Source: Actinomycetes bacterium (GTDB lineage: Bacteria > Actinomycetota > Acidimicrobiia > Acidimicrobiales > Ilumatobacteraceae). Taken from it: a stretch of DNA of 54,814 nt. Location of the stretch: assembly GCA_025358125.1 (NCBI GenBank), contig JANYKS010000008.1, positions 1 through 54,814 of the forward strand. Reading direction: 5' to 3'. Positions 17,139 to 25,690 of the stretch are shown here, piece by piece. The notes below the pieces were generated by a model. It saw only the letters and a list, made by a program, of their open reading frames with translations, had not been told where the DNA came from and did no database searches. Made by a program: the position numbers and the translations under genes. How positions within the stretch are numbered: position 1 is the stretch's first letter; every line of letters begins with the position of its first letter.

Positions 17139-20100
17139 ATGCCTGAATATCTGGCTCCGGGGGTGTACGTCGAGGAGACGGACACCGGCTCGAAACCAAT
17201 CGAGGGAGTGAGCACGAGCACGGCCGGCATGGTCGGCGTGACCGAGCGCGGTCCGACGAACGTGCCCGTTCTCATCACCGGCATGGGTGAGTTCGTGCGC
17301 TGGTTCGGTGGGCAGCTGCGCGCTGACACCTTCGCCGACCACCGCTTCCTCCCGCATGCCATCGAAGGCTTCTTCACCAACGGCGGCAAACGCGTCTACC
17401 TCGTGCGCGTGTCGCACGACGCAGCGGCCAAAGCTGCGTCGCCGTTGTTCGACCGAGGTGCCGTCACGTCGGTGAGTACGCGCGTCCTCCGCCCGATCAG
17501 CGAGGGAACGGGATCGTCGGTGAGTCAGCCCGTTCTCGTCACCCTGCCGTCCGGTCTGGCCGGCGACGATTGGATTCGCATCGGCGACGGCGGCGTCGCC
17601 GAGTATCGACAGGTCGACGGCGGGCCCGTCGCGGCAACGGTGCTGGTGGCCGTTGATCTCCCGTTGTCGCGATCGCATCCGAAAGGCGACCCAGTCGCCG
17701 AGTTCGCGCCGGCTGTGTTCCCCGACACGTTCACGCTCGTTTCCGATGTGCAGGCCGGCGACACCGAGTTCGTGCTGCGCGGCACGACCGCCGATGTGGC
17801 TCTGCTACTGCCGAAGGAGTGCCTGCAGCTCGGGCCGGCAGGGGGTGAGGAGTACCGAATCATCGTGTCCACCCGTGAGCGGACCGTGGTCAGCGGAACC
17901 GACTCGACCGTCCGCGTCCACCTCGACGCGCCATTGGTGATGGCCTACGCCTCGAATCCAGTTCTCACGGTTCATCGAATGGATTTGACGGGCGCGCCTG
18001 TCGGCACGGCAACGTTGCAGACAGCGCCTGCCGGAGGTTTGTTCTTCGTGGACAATCGCGGTGGGAATTTCGACACGCGGACGAACCTCGTGAGCGTCGG
18101 CACGGACCCGACGAGAGAGGTGCGTCGCATCGGCGAACTCAGTCGGCTGACCATCGAAGGCAGGGTGGGCGGTGAGTACGCGCCGGGATCGTTGGTCCAA
18201 GCGGTCACGATCGGCGCAGCGCGTTCGCTGTCCGCTGCCAACGTCGCGACCGATACGACGCTCGCCCTTCAGCCCGACGAAACATCTGGTCTGGTGGTCG
18301 GGCAGCCGATCACCATCGATGCGGCAGGCACACCTGAACAGGTGACCATCCAGAGCATCGACCCCTCGACCGACACACTCGTCGTCACGCCGGCGCTCAC
18401 CGACCCTCATGCGATTGGCGCGACGGTCACCCCGGCGAGTACGACGACGACGGCCGCCGCGGCGGCCGGTCAGTCGGTGCTCGCACTCGCCCGCAGGATG
18501 GGTATCGTCGTCGGATCGCTCCTCCAAGTCGGCAGCGGATTGGCGGCACAGATAGTCACGGTCAGCGGCGCTCCGCCGCGGTCGCCGCTCGCCCCCGATG
18601 CCGGCAGCGTCGTTGTCGGTCCAGCGCTCGCGGCCGACACGCCCTCTTCTACGCCTGTTGTCCAACTCGGCACGCCGGCTCCAACCGCTGGCCGTCAGGC
18701 GACAGTCCTCGCCATAGGCGCAGTCGCAGGCGACACCGAGTTGTACTCGACCGACGGAGACGGATTCGTGGCCGGCGATCTCATCCGCGTGACAACACTG
18801 AGCAACGACGTGCTTTTCCACACGCTGGCCGCGAACGCGACTCCACTCACGGGCGCGAACAGCCCGGAGATGGTGTCCCTCAAGGGTGCCGTCGCGCGCG
18901 CTCATCCGGCCGGTTCGGCTGTCGTCGGGCGCAAGGCGCTGCTCGATGTCGAGGCACTCGACGCCGGCGAGTGGGGCAACCGTCTGCGGATCAGCGTCGA
19001 GGACGAAGCAGCGGGTCTCGTTGCCCGCACGACGCTCGCCACGGTGATCAACGCGACGACGATCCGCCTTGGGTCTGCAGCCGGTGTGCAACCGGGCACG
19101 GTGCTCGAGATCTTCGATCCGGCCACGAACACCTCGCTCGGCGCGCCGGTGAAGGTGTCGGCGATCAACCGCACGGCGAACTTCACGATCACACTCGCGA
19201 GTGCTGGGTTGGCGGTCGGGCAACAGGTGATCGGTGCCGTCGTCCGCTCTCGCGAATTCTCGATCACGGTGCGCCTCCTGCGCCAACCGGATCCGTCCAC
19301 GCCGTCTCGCGACGATCAGGTCATCGACCTCGAAGTCTTCCGCTACCTCTCGCTCGATCCACGGCACAGCAACTACGTCGCGACCATCATCGGCGATCGC
19401 AACGGACCGCTGCGGCATTGGGATCGTCGCCCAGAAGGTTCGTCGTTGTACATCAGGGTGCACGATCTCGCCAAGGATCAGGGCGAGCAGGAGGGCGTGC
19501 GGCTCGGGCCGGAAACCCTGATCGACATCCTGCCGACGGGTCAGCAGCGGGCCGCGCGGCTGAGGCTCGAGCAGGTTGCCGGCTTCGACGCGATTCCGAT
19601 GATGACCGATGCCGCATACATCGGCATGGACAACGCCGACCCCGATCTGCGCACAGGTCTGCAGTGCCTTCGCAACGTCGAGCAGATCAGCATCGTCGGC
19701 CTGCCAGGACGGGTGAGCGTCTCTGCGCAACAGGCGTTGATCGACCACTGCGAATTGCTGCGCTATCGCTTCGCTGTCCTCGACAGCGTGCCCGAACCCA
19801 ACGACACCATCTCCGACACGCAGAACCAGCGCCAGCAGTTCGACACCAAGTACGCCGCGCTGTATTATCCGTGGCTGTCGATCCCTGATCCGTTCCCGGC
19901 CAACTCCTCGAACGTCCGTGACTACGCAGTCCCGCCGACCGGACACGTGCTCGGCGTGTACGCCCGCACCGACATCGACCGCGGGGTGCACAAGGCGCCG
20001 GCCAACGAAGTCCTGCGCGGGATCACCGGGCTGCGGCGCAAGCTGAACAAGGAACAGCAGGACGTCCTCAATCCCTATCCGGTCAACATCAACGTGATCC

Positions 20101-20501
20101 GCGACTTCCGTGATCACAACCGTGGGATCCGGGTCTACGGCGGCCGTGTGATTAGCAGCGATCCGGATTGGAAGTACCTGAACGTGCGCCGGCTGCTGAT
20201 CTTCATCGAGGCCTCCATCGACCGGGGCCTGCAATGGGTCGTCTTCGAGCCCAATGCCGAGCCGCTGTGGGCGAGGGTGCGCCGCACGATCGCCAACTTC
20301 CTCACGGTCGTGTGGCGCAACGGCGCGCTCGAAGGCACCAAGCCGGAAGAAGCGTTCTTCGTCAAGTGCGACCGCACGACGATGACCCAGACCGAGATCG
20401 ACAACGGTCAGCTGATCGTGGTCGTCGGTGTCGCTCCAGTGAAGCCCGCCGAATTCGTCATCGTCCGCATCGGTCTCTGGACCGCCCACTCCGACTCGTA
20501 A
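17139..20501 (+). CDS. Giant contractile tail sheath protein with inserted repeated beta-modules
   Basis: A 1120-residue protein, more than twice the usual sheath length (about 350-550). Residues 1-105 are a standard sheath start (YLAPGVYVEETDTGSKPIEG, TERGPTNVPVLITGMGEF, FFTNGGKRVYLVRV). Residues 600-630 (DVEALDAGEWGNRLRISVED) and 705-1115 are standard sheath core and C-terminus, with DIDRGVHKAPANEVLRG, RVISSDPDWKYLNVRRLL, LQWVVFEPNAEPLW and KPEEAFFVKCDRTT. Between them, residues 110-600 and 632-702 hold about six degenerate copies of a beta-module: A/GDTxLxL, then VVGxxIxI, then ExVTVxSI, then a closing HxxGAxV. These would cover the outside of the sheath. GGGAGG precedes the ATG. Confidence 0.88.
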   Translation: MPEYLAPGVYVEETDTGSKPIEGVSTSTAGMVGVTERGPTNVPVLITGMGEFVRWFGGQLRADTFADHRFLPHAIEGFFTNGGKRVYLVRVSHDAAAKAASPLFDRGAVTSVSTRVLRPISEGTGSSVSQPVLVTLPSGLAGDDWIRIGDGGVAEYRQVDGGPVAATVLVAVDLPLSRSHPKGDPVAEFAPAVFPDTFTLVSDVQAGDTEFVLRGTTADVALLLPKECLQLGPAGGEEYRIIVSTRERTVVSGTDSTVRVHLDAPLVMAYASNPVLTVHRMDLTGAPVGTATLQTAPAGGLFFVDNRGGNFDTRTNLVSVGTDPTREVRRIGELSRLTIEGRVGGEYAPGSLVQAVTIGAARSLSAANVATDTTLALQPDETSGLVVGQPITIDAAGTPEQVTIQSIDPSTDTLVVTPALTDPHAIGATVTPASTTTTAAAAAGQSVLALARRMGIVVGSLLQVGSGLAAQIVTVSGAPPRSPLAPDAGSVVVGPALAADTPSSTPVVQLGTPAPTAGRQATVLAIGAVAGDTELYSTDGDGFVAGDLIRVTTLSNDVLFHTLAANATPLTGANSPEMVSLKGAVARAHPAGSAVVGRKALLDVEALDAGEWGNRLRISVEDEAAGLVARTTLATVINATTIRLGSAAGVQPGTVLEIFDPATNTSLGAPVKVSAINRTANFTITLASAGLAVGQQVIGAVVRSREFSITVRLLRQPDPSTPSRDDQVIDLEVFRYLSLDPRHSNYVATIIGDRNGPLRHWDRRPEGSSLYIRVHDLAKDQGEQEGVRLGPETLIDILPTGQQRAARLRLEQVAGFDAIPMMTDAAYIGMDNADPDLRTGLQCLRNVEQISIVGLPGRVSVSAQQALIDHCELLRYRFAVLDSVPEPNDTISDTQNQRQQFDTKYAALYYPWLSIPDPFPANSSNVRDYAVPPTGHVLGVYARTDIDRGVHKAPANEVLRGITGLRRKLNKEQQDVLNPYPVNINVIRDFRDHNRGIRVYGGRVISSDPDWKYLNVRRLLIFIEASIDRGLQWVVFEPNAEPLWARVRRTIANFLTVVWRNGALEGTKPEEAFFVKCDRTTMTQTEIDNGQLIVVVGVAPVKPAEFVIVRIGLWTAHSDS

Positions 20502-20512
20502 GGAGGCCCGCC

Positions 20513-20953
20513 ATGAGCGACGTCCGCATGGACCCTTTCCGCACTTTCAACTTCCGGCTGGAGATCGACAACACAACCGTCGCCGCGTTCAGCGATGCGA
20601 GTGGCTTGACGTCGACAGGACAGGTGGCCGACTACCGGACCGGTGTCGACCTGCCCCTCACCGTGCGCAAGTTGCCCGGTCTTCGCAGCTACGGACCGAT
20701 CACCCTGAAGCGTGGCATGGTCGCCGACACGACGCTGTGGGATTGGTACCGCAACATCTCCACCGGGCAGGCCGATCGCCGCAACGGATCGGTGATCCTG
20801 ATGAACGAGGCGCGCCAAGACGTGCTGCGGTGGAACTTCGAGAACGCCTGGCCGAACAAGATCGAAGGCCCGACGATGAATGCCGCCGGCAACGAAATAG
20901 CGATCGAGAGCGTCGAGCTCGTCGTCGAAGACATCACGCTCGAGGTGGCCTGA
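20513..20953 (+). CDS. Inner tube protein (T4 gp19-like), first copy
   Basis: A 146-residue tube protein. The start FRTFNFRLEIDNTTVAAFSD is the classic first strand, ASGLTSTGQV follows, then LPLTVRKLPGLRSYGPITLK, LWDWYRNI and WNFENAWPNKIEGPTMNAAG, ending in IAIESVELVVEDI. All are hallmarks of gp19/Afp1-type tube subunits, which stack as hexamers inside the sheath. AAGGAGG (20500-20506) sits ideally before ATG 20513, the best ribosome binding site in the cluster, which fits the high copy number needed for the tube. Confidence 0.9.
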   Translation: MSDVRMDPFRTFNFRLEIDNTTVAAFSDASGLTSTGQVADYRTGVDLPLTVRKLPGLRSYGPITLKRGMVADTTLWDWYRNISTGQADRRNGSVILMNEARQDVLRWNFENAWPNKIEGPTMNAAGNEIAIESVELVVEDITLEVA

Positions 20954-20956
20954 GTC

Positions 20957-22981
20957 GTGTCTCGCTACGGTGCGCCCGGGGTGTACTACCAGAGCGTCGA
21001 TGCTGGCGCTCTGCCGGTCACGCCGTTCCGCACCGACATCACCGGTTTCGTCGGCATCGCGTCGCGCGGTCCGGTGGATACGGCAGTCCCCATCGAATCG
21101 TGGCGGCAGTTCAGCACCTGGTTCGGCGAGTTCTCGGGTGCGGGCTACCTCGCCTACGCAGTTCGCGCATTCTTCGAGAACGGCGGCCGGCGCTGCTGGG
21201 TGGTGCGCGTCGCGGCCAAGGACCCGGCAACCGGCGCCACGGCGGCGACGGTGGAGGTCTCGTCGGCGACCGGCTCGGTGTGGCGGGTGAGCGCGTCGAG
21301 CGAAGGGACGTGGGGCAACCTGCTAGCGGTGTCGTTTCGCGAACGAAATCCGGCACAGACGTACCTCACCACGACGAACGCTGACGGCGCCTGGTCCACT
21401 GTCACTGACCTCAGCCACATCGCCCGGGCAACCCATGTGCGGCTCAGCCAATCGGGCCGACCAACCACCTGGCGGGTCATCTCCGGAGTCGATCCGCACG
21501 AGCGTCGTGTGTATTGGGTTCATCCCGATGCGCGCCGACGTCTTGCCTACGATTCGCCGCTGACCGAGTTCGATCCCGGTCGGCCGGTGCTGCTGCAGAG
21601 TGTGGAGTACACCGCGATCGTCTCCCAGGCGGCACGCATCGTCCGGGTCTACGACGGCCTGACGATGGTGCCGGAGAGCGACAACTATGCACCGACTCGC
21701 CTCGCCCTCCGGGTGTGGGCCGAGGATCGCTCCTCCGGTGCGGTGATTCCAGTTGCGCCCGAGCCGATCGTGGTCGACGACATCCGAACCGACCCGATCG
21801 ATCTGACTGGAATCGCCGTCGATCCGTTCGCGAACCTGCCCTTCCGAGGTGGCCGTGACGGGCTCACCTCGCTGGCGGTCGGTGACTTCATCGGCGAGCC
21901 GATCGCTGTCGACGACGGGCCGATGGCCGTCGCAACCAAACGACGCGGACTGCGCGTGTTGGAGAGCATCGGCGAGGTCGCGTTGCTTGCGGTGCCCGAC
22001 GCGCAGGTCCGGCCGGTCGGGCTCAATCCCATCGTTGCACCGCCGCCCTGCATTCCCGATCCATGTGTCACGCGACGTTGCGGCGCAGCACCTGCGCCCG
22101 ATTTCGTGACCATCGACAGCGAACCGGGCGAGCTACCGCCGACGTTCGGGAATGCGGAGCTGTACCGCATACAGGCCGAGATGATCCAACAGTGCGAGCA
22201 CCTACGCGATCGCTTTGCACTGCTCGATGCTCCACTCGACGCAGTCCAGAATCCGATGTTCGGAACACGAGCCGTGACCGAGTGGCGTTCGCGCTTCGAC
22301 TCGCAGTTCGCCGCCCTGTACTTCCCGTGGATCAGGGTCCTCGACCCGCTGCAACCGTCGACGGGCACGATTCGCAACGTCCCACCGAGCGGCCACGTCG
22401 CCGGGCTCGTTGCCGCGACGGATCTCGATCGGGGGGTGCATCGGGCGCCGGCCAACCAGCGCCTGGAATGGGCGTTGGACGCGACGGCGGGCATGAACGA
22501 CGAGCAGCACGCAGCGCTCAACGAGATCGGTGTCAACGCGATCAGGATGGCGGTCGGTCGGGGGCTTCGTGTCCAGGGTGCGCGCACGATCAGCAGTGAT
22601 CCGGACTGGCGGTTCATCAACGTTCGCCGAGTGGTGACGATGATCGAGAAGGCGCTCGAGACAGGCCTGCAGTGGGCGGTCTTCGAACCGAACGGCACGC
22701 TGACGAGAGCCAGAGCGAGCATGGCGGTAACCATCTTCCTGCTCGGCCTGCACAGCGCCGGCCTGTTCGCCGGGGCGACGCCGGAGGAGTCGTTCTTCGT
22801 GCGTTGCGACCTCGACAACAATCCCGAAGCCGAGCGCGAACTCGGTCGGCTCGTGATCGAGATCGGCCTCGCGCCCGTCAAGCCGTTCGAGTTCGTGGTC
22901 CTGCGTGTCGGACGAGTGCGCGACAGCCTCGAAGTGACCGATGGCGCCGGTTCGTTCGGCACCGTGGCGATGGGGGTGTGA
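20957..22981 (+). CDS. Second contractile tail sheath protein
   Basis: A 674-residue sheath. It starts YGAPGVYYQSVDAGALPVTP and FVGIASRGPVDTAVPIESW, has SSEGTWGNLLAVSF, and ends with DLDRGVHRAPANQRLEWAL, RTISSDPDWRFINVRRVV, LQWAVFEPNGTL and PEESFFVRCDLDNNP. Between residues about 130 and 340 it has a different, shorter insertion than sheath 1, including a cysteine-rich stretch PPPCIPDPCVTRRCGAAP. Afp and PVC clusters also encode two or three sheaths, a minor one near the baseplate. GTG start at 20957, three bases after the tube stop. Confidence 0.9.
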   Translation: MSRYGAPGVYYQSVDAGALPVTPFRTDITGFVGIASRGPVDTAVPIESWRQFSTWFGEFSGAGYLAYAVRAFFENGGRRCWVVRVAAKDPATGATAATVEVSSATGSVWRVSASSEGTWGNLLAVSFRERNPAQTYLTTTNADGAWSTVTDLSHIARATHVRLSQSGRPTTWRVISGVDPHERRVYWVHPDARRRLAYDSPLTEFDPGRPVLLQSVEYTAIVSQAARIVRVYDGLTMVPESDNYAPTRLALRVWAEDRSSGAVIPVAPEPIVVDDIRTDPIDLTGIAVDPFANLPFRGGRDGLTSLAVGDFIGEPIAVDDGPMAVATKRRGLRVLESIGEVALLAVPDAQVRPVGLNPIVAPPPCIPDPCVTRRCGAAPAPDFVTIDSEPGELPPTFGNAELYRIQAEMIQQCEHLRDRFALLDAPLDAVQNPMFGTRAVTEWRSRFDSQFAALYFPWIRVLDPLQPSTGTIRNVPPSGHVAGLVAATDLDRGVHRAPANQRLEWALDATAGMNDEQHAALNEIGVNAIRMAVGRGLRVQGARTISSDPDWRFINVRRVVTMIEKALETGLQWAVFEPNGTLTRARASMAVTIFLLGLHSAGLFAGATPEESFFVRCDLDNNPEAERELGRLVIEIGLAPVKPFEFVVLRVGRVRDSLEVTDGAGSFGTVAMGV

Positions 22982-22982
22982 C

Positions 22983-23540
22983 GTGGCCCTCATCGAGCCG
23001 TTGCAGAGTCTGACCGGCATCCGCCTGGACCCCCCGCTCAGCCACAACTTCCTCGTCATGATCGTCGAGACGTCCAGCCCCAGCGCGCTGCTCAAATCGG
23101 CAGCGTTCTCTCTTGCCGGCGATGTGTTGTTCGGAGGTTTCTCGGAGTGCACCGGACTGGACATGTCGATGGAAACCGAGAAGTTCCACCAGGGTGGTGA
23201 GAACGACACCGAGCGTCGCTTCCCGACCCGGATCACGTGGGAGAACCTGACGCTGAAGCGCGGCGTGTCACGGGTCTCCCAGAGCGGCTGGGATTGGCTC
23301 TACGACTTCGGTGAAGGCAAGGTCAAGCGTAAGGACGGCCTGATCGTGCTGATGGACGAAAAGCACATTCCGCACAATGTGTGGACCTTCAAACGAGGGC
23401 TTCCGGTGAAGTTCCAGGGACCGTCACTGAAGGCTATGGGCAACGAGGTCGCGATCGAATCGTTGGAGATCGCCCACGAGGGGCTGTGGCAGCTGTCGGT
23501 GTTGAAGCTCGGCGCGGGTCTGATCGGACTGGACGTCTGA
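22983..23540 (+). CDS. Inner tube protein, second (baseplate-proximal) type
   Basis: A 185-residue tube-fold protein. It begins LDPPLSHNFLVMIVETSS, then FSECTGLDMSMETEKFHQGG, TWENLTLKRGVSRVSQSGWD, WLYDFGEGKVKRKDGLIVLM and PVKFQGPSLKAMGNEVAIES. This is the gp19-like fold but longer than tube 1, with an extra loop. It corresponds to the Afp5/Pvc5-like tube proteins that link tube and spike. GTG start one base after the sheath stop. It overlaps the next gene by one base. Confidence 0.86.
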   Translation: MALIEPLQSLTGIRLDPPLSHNFLVMIVETSSPSALLKSAAFSLAGDVLFGGFSECTGLDMSMETEKFHQGGENDTERRFPTRITWENLTLKRGVSRVSQSGWDWLYDFGEGKVKRKDGLIVLMDEKHIPHNVWTFKRGLPVKFQGPSLKAMGNEVAIESLEIAHEGLWQLSVLKLGAGLIGLDV

Positions 23541-23749
23541 TGGCCAGCATGCACGTGCGCATCGACGAGATGCACAGCCGCGTCGACACCATCGACAGCG
23601 ACGCGCTCCTCACGCCGGCTGCACTCGACCGAATCGTGCGTGCAGTTCTGCGGGCGATGGAAGACCGGCATCGCAGCGAACGAGTGCTCCGCGCGGACAT
23701 CGATCTGCGTTCGATCGTCGAGCAGCAACGCCAGGGCGGTCGGTCGTGA
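23540..23749 (+). CDS. Small eCIS protein at the DUF5908 position
   Basis: A 69-residue protein with an N-terminal strand (MASMHVRIDEMHSRVDT) and one long charged helix (LDRIVRAVLRAMEDRHRSER). Its place between the second tube and the LysM protein is where Afp6/Pvc6 (DUF5908, about 55-65 residues) is found. The opening strand V-x-I-x-E-x-H resembles that family, but the sequence is too short and variable for certainty. Its start overlaps the previous stop (TGATG) and its end overlaps the next start (GTGA). Confidence 0.55.
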   Translation: MASMHVRIDEMHSRVDTIDSDALLTPAALDRIVRAVLRAMEDRHRSERVLRADIDLRSIVEQQRQGGRS

Positions 23750-24450
23750 CCCCGCTCCAGCACGCGGTGTTCACGGTGTTCACGTCGTCGGGCGACTCCA
23801 AGCCGCTGAACGAGTTGCCGGTGCAGTACAACCCGAACTCACTCGTGTTCGACAAGAAGCCCAAGATCGCCGAGATCCCCATTCCCGGTCTGGACGCGCC
23901 GCTCAAGCAATTCGTGCGCAATCAAGCCGAGACCCTCACCGTCGATCTGTTCTTCGACACGACCGAACACGGCACTGGTGCCAACGCCGAAAGCGTGACG
24001 ACAAAGACCGATCCGTTCTACGGACTCGTCAAGATCGATCCGAACACGCACGCGCCGCCGATCTGTTCGTTCAAGTGGGGCAAGAACTTTCCAGGCGACT
24101 CACTGCCCGACATGTACGGCAGTCAACGTCGTCAGGAGTTCAAAGGAGTGGTGACCGAGGTCAAGCAACAGTTCAAGCTGTTCAGTCCGGAGGGCACCCC
24201 ACTGCGGGCCTTGTTGACGATCTCGATGGACGAGTACCGCACGTTGCACGACCAGCTCGACGAGTTGAAACTGTCGTCACCCGACCACAGCCAGGCCCAC
24301 GTCGTCGAGCGCCACGAGACGCTCGCGATGGTGTCGTGGCTGCACCTCGACGACGCCACGCAATGGCGTCACGTCGCAGATACAAACGGCGTCGACGACC
24401 CCCGCCGGCTCGAACCAGGGCGGACGCTGCTCGTGCCGCCGTTGCGCTGA
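23746..24450 (+). CDS. LysM-domain baseplate protein (Afp7/Pvc7-like)
   Basis: A 234-residue protein. The N-terminal 150 residues follow the tube-initiator family: LPVQYNPNSLVFDKKPKIAE, ETLTVDLFFDTTEHGTGANA, DPFYGLVKID and CSFKWGKN. A C-terminal LysM-like repeat (about residues 178-232: HVVERHETLAMVSWLHLDDA, PGRTLLVPP) follows. In Afp/PVC particles this protein joins the tube to the hub; its LysM may bind peptidoglycan or another subunit. GTG start overlapping the previous gene. Confidence 0.82.
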   Translation: MTPLQHAVFTVFTSSGDSKPLNELPVQYNPNSLVFDKKPKIAEIPIPGLDAPLKQFVRNQAETLTVDLFFDTTEHGTGANAESVTTKTDPFYGLVKIDPNTHAPPICSFKWGKNFPGDSLPDMYGSQRRQEFKGVVTEVKQQFKLFSPEGTPLRALLTISMDEYRTLHDQLDELKLSSPDHSQAHVVERHETLAMVSWLHLDDATQWRHVADTNGVDDPRRLEPGRTLLVPPLR

Positions 24451-24460
24451 GGAGATCGCC

Positions 24461-25690
24461 GTGCCACCACTGTCCACCACGACGCAGAACACCACGATGC
24501 ACGACGAATCGCAACGCCAAGCCGGGTTCTACGTCCCGCGATTCGAGGTCAAGATCGAAGGCGCAGGACTTCCCCGAGATGTGCTCTTCGACGTGCGCGA
24601 AATCACGTACGAGGACTCGATCTCGTCCATCGACAGCTTCAAGATGACGATCAACAACTGGGACGAGGTCAAGCGCGAGTTCAAGTACATCGGCTCGGAG
24701 ACCAAGGAGCAGTTGCAGAAGGGTAACTCCGACGAACCGCGGTTGACGCTGTTCGAACCGTGCGGCAAGGAGGTCACCGTGCGGATGGGCTACGGCGCCA
24801 ATCTCGTCACGATGCTCACGGGCCAGTTCACGACGATGGAGCCCTCGTTCGCCGATGGCGGCGCAACGATGAAGGTCACCGGACTGAACGTGTTGCATCA
24901 GCTGCGCCGCAAGCAGTACACGACCACGTGGCCGGACAAGACCGACAGCGAGGTCGCGCTCGACATCAGCAAGCGGTCGGACAAGGGCAAGAAGCGGTTC
25001 CCGCTGCCGATCGTCATCGACGACAACGCGAAGGGCAAGGAAAAGCAGATCCCGATCATCAGCGAGCACAACCAGTACGACATCGACTTCTTGTTCCAGC
25101 GGGCGCGCGAACGCGGCTACGTGGTTTTCATCCAGGAGGCCGACGCGTCGAAGAACCAACCGCGGCAGCTCTACTTCGGCCCGTCGCAGGAGGCGAGTCA
25201 GAGCCTGCGTCCGGTCGTGTTCGAATTGGCTTGGGGCGCATCGTTGATCGAGTTCATGCCGAAGATCACCACTGCGAATCAGGTGAAATCGGTGACGGTG
25301 CGCGGCTGGCACCGGACGCGCAAGACACCGATCACCCGTACGGTCACCATCGACGACGAACGGTTGAACGTCAACAAGGATCTGCACCGCCTGCTGAACG
25401 CGTGCGACGGGCGTGAGGAGATCGTCGTCGACGAGCCCATCTTCACGAACTGCCAGGCACGCGAACGGGCGATCGCGATCTTGCTGTCGCAGACCAAGGA
25501 GATCGTCACCGCCGATGTGAAGGTGGTGGGCCTGCCCGATCTGCGTTCCGGGCAGATGGTCAAGATCGACAAGCTCGGCGCTCGCCTGAACGGCATGTAC
25601 ATGGTCACCAAGACCAGCCACACCATCGACGACGACGGTTACATAACGGCCTTCTCGTGTCGCCGCGAGGAACTCGGGAGCGGAAAATGA
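24461..25690 (+). CDS. gpD/VgrG-N-like hub protein
   Basis: A 409-residue protein of the phage late control D/VgrG N-terminal type, forming the trimeric hub beneath the tube. Typical parts are FYVPRFEVKIEGAGLPRDVL, ITYEDSISSIDSFKMTINN, VRMGYGANLVTMLTGQFTTM, ISEHNQYDIDFLFQRARERG and VVGLPDLRSGQMVKIDK. It ends after the gpD part; the gp5-like part is a separate overlapping gene (ATGA). Classic Afp8/VgrG proteins carry both parts on one chain. GTG start with GGAG upstream. Confidence 0.86.
   Translation: MPPLSTTTQNTTMHDESQRQAGFYVPRFEVKIEGAGLPRDVLFDVREITYEDSISSIDSFKMTINNWDEVKREFKYIGSETKEQLQKGNSDEPRLTLFEPCGKEVTVRMGYGANLVTMLTGQFTTMEPSFADGGATMKVTGLNVLHQLRRKQYTTTWPDKTDSEVALDISKRSDKGKKRFPLPIVIDDNAKGKEKQIPIISEHNQYDIDFLFQRARERGYVVFIQEADASKNQPRQLYFGPSQEASQSLRPVVFELAWGASLIEFMPKITTANQVKSVTVRGWHRTRKTPITRTVTIDDERLNVNKDLHRLLNACDGREEIVVDEPIFTNCQARERAIAILLSQTKEIVTADVKVVGLPDLRSGQMVKIDKLGARLNGMYMVTKTSHTIDDDGYITAFSCRREELGSGK

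Noticed and set aside
15264..17678. Minus-strand open frame of 804 codons opposite the first structural genes
   Set aside because: It has the same shadow character and would overlap three well-supported genes.
17805..20489. Minus-strand open frame of 894 codons opposite the giant sheath
   Set aside because: It is a high-GC shadow frame with Arg/Asp/His-rich composition, while the sense strand is clearly a sheath protein.
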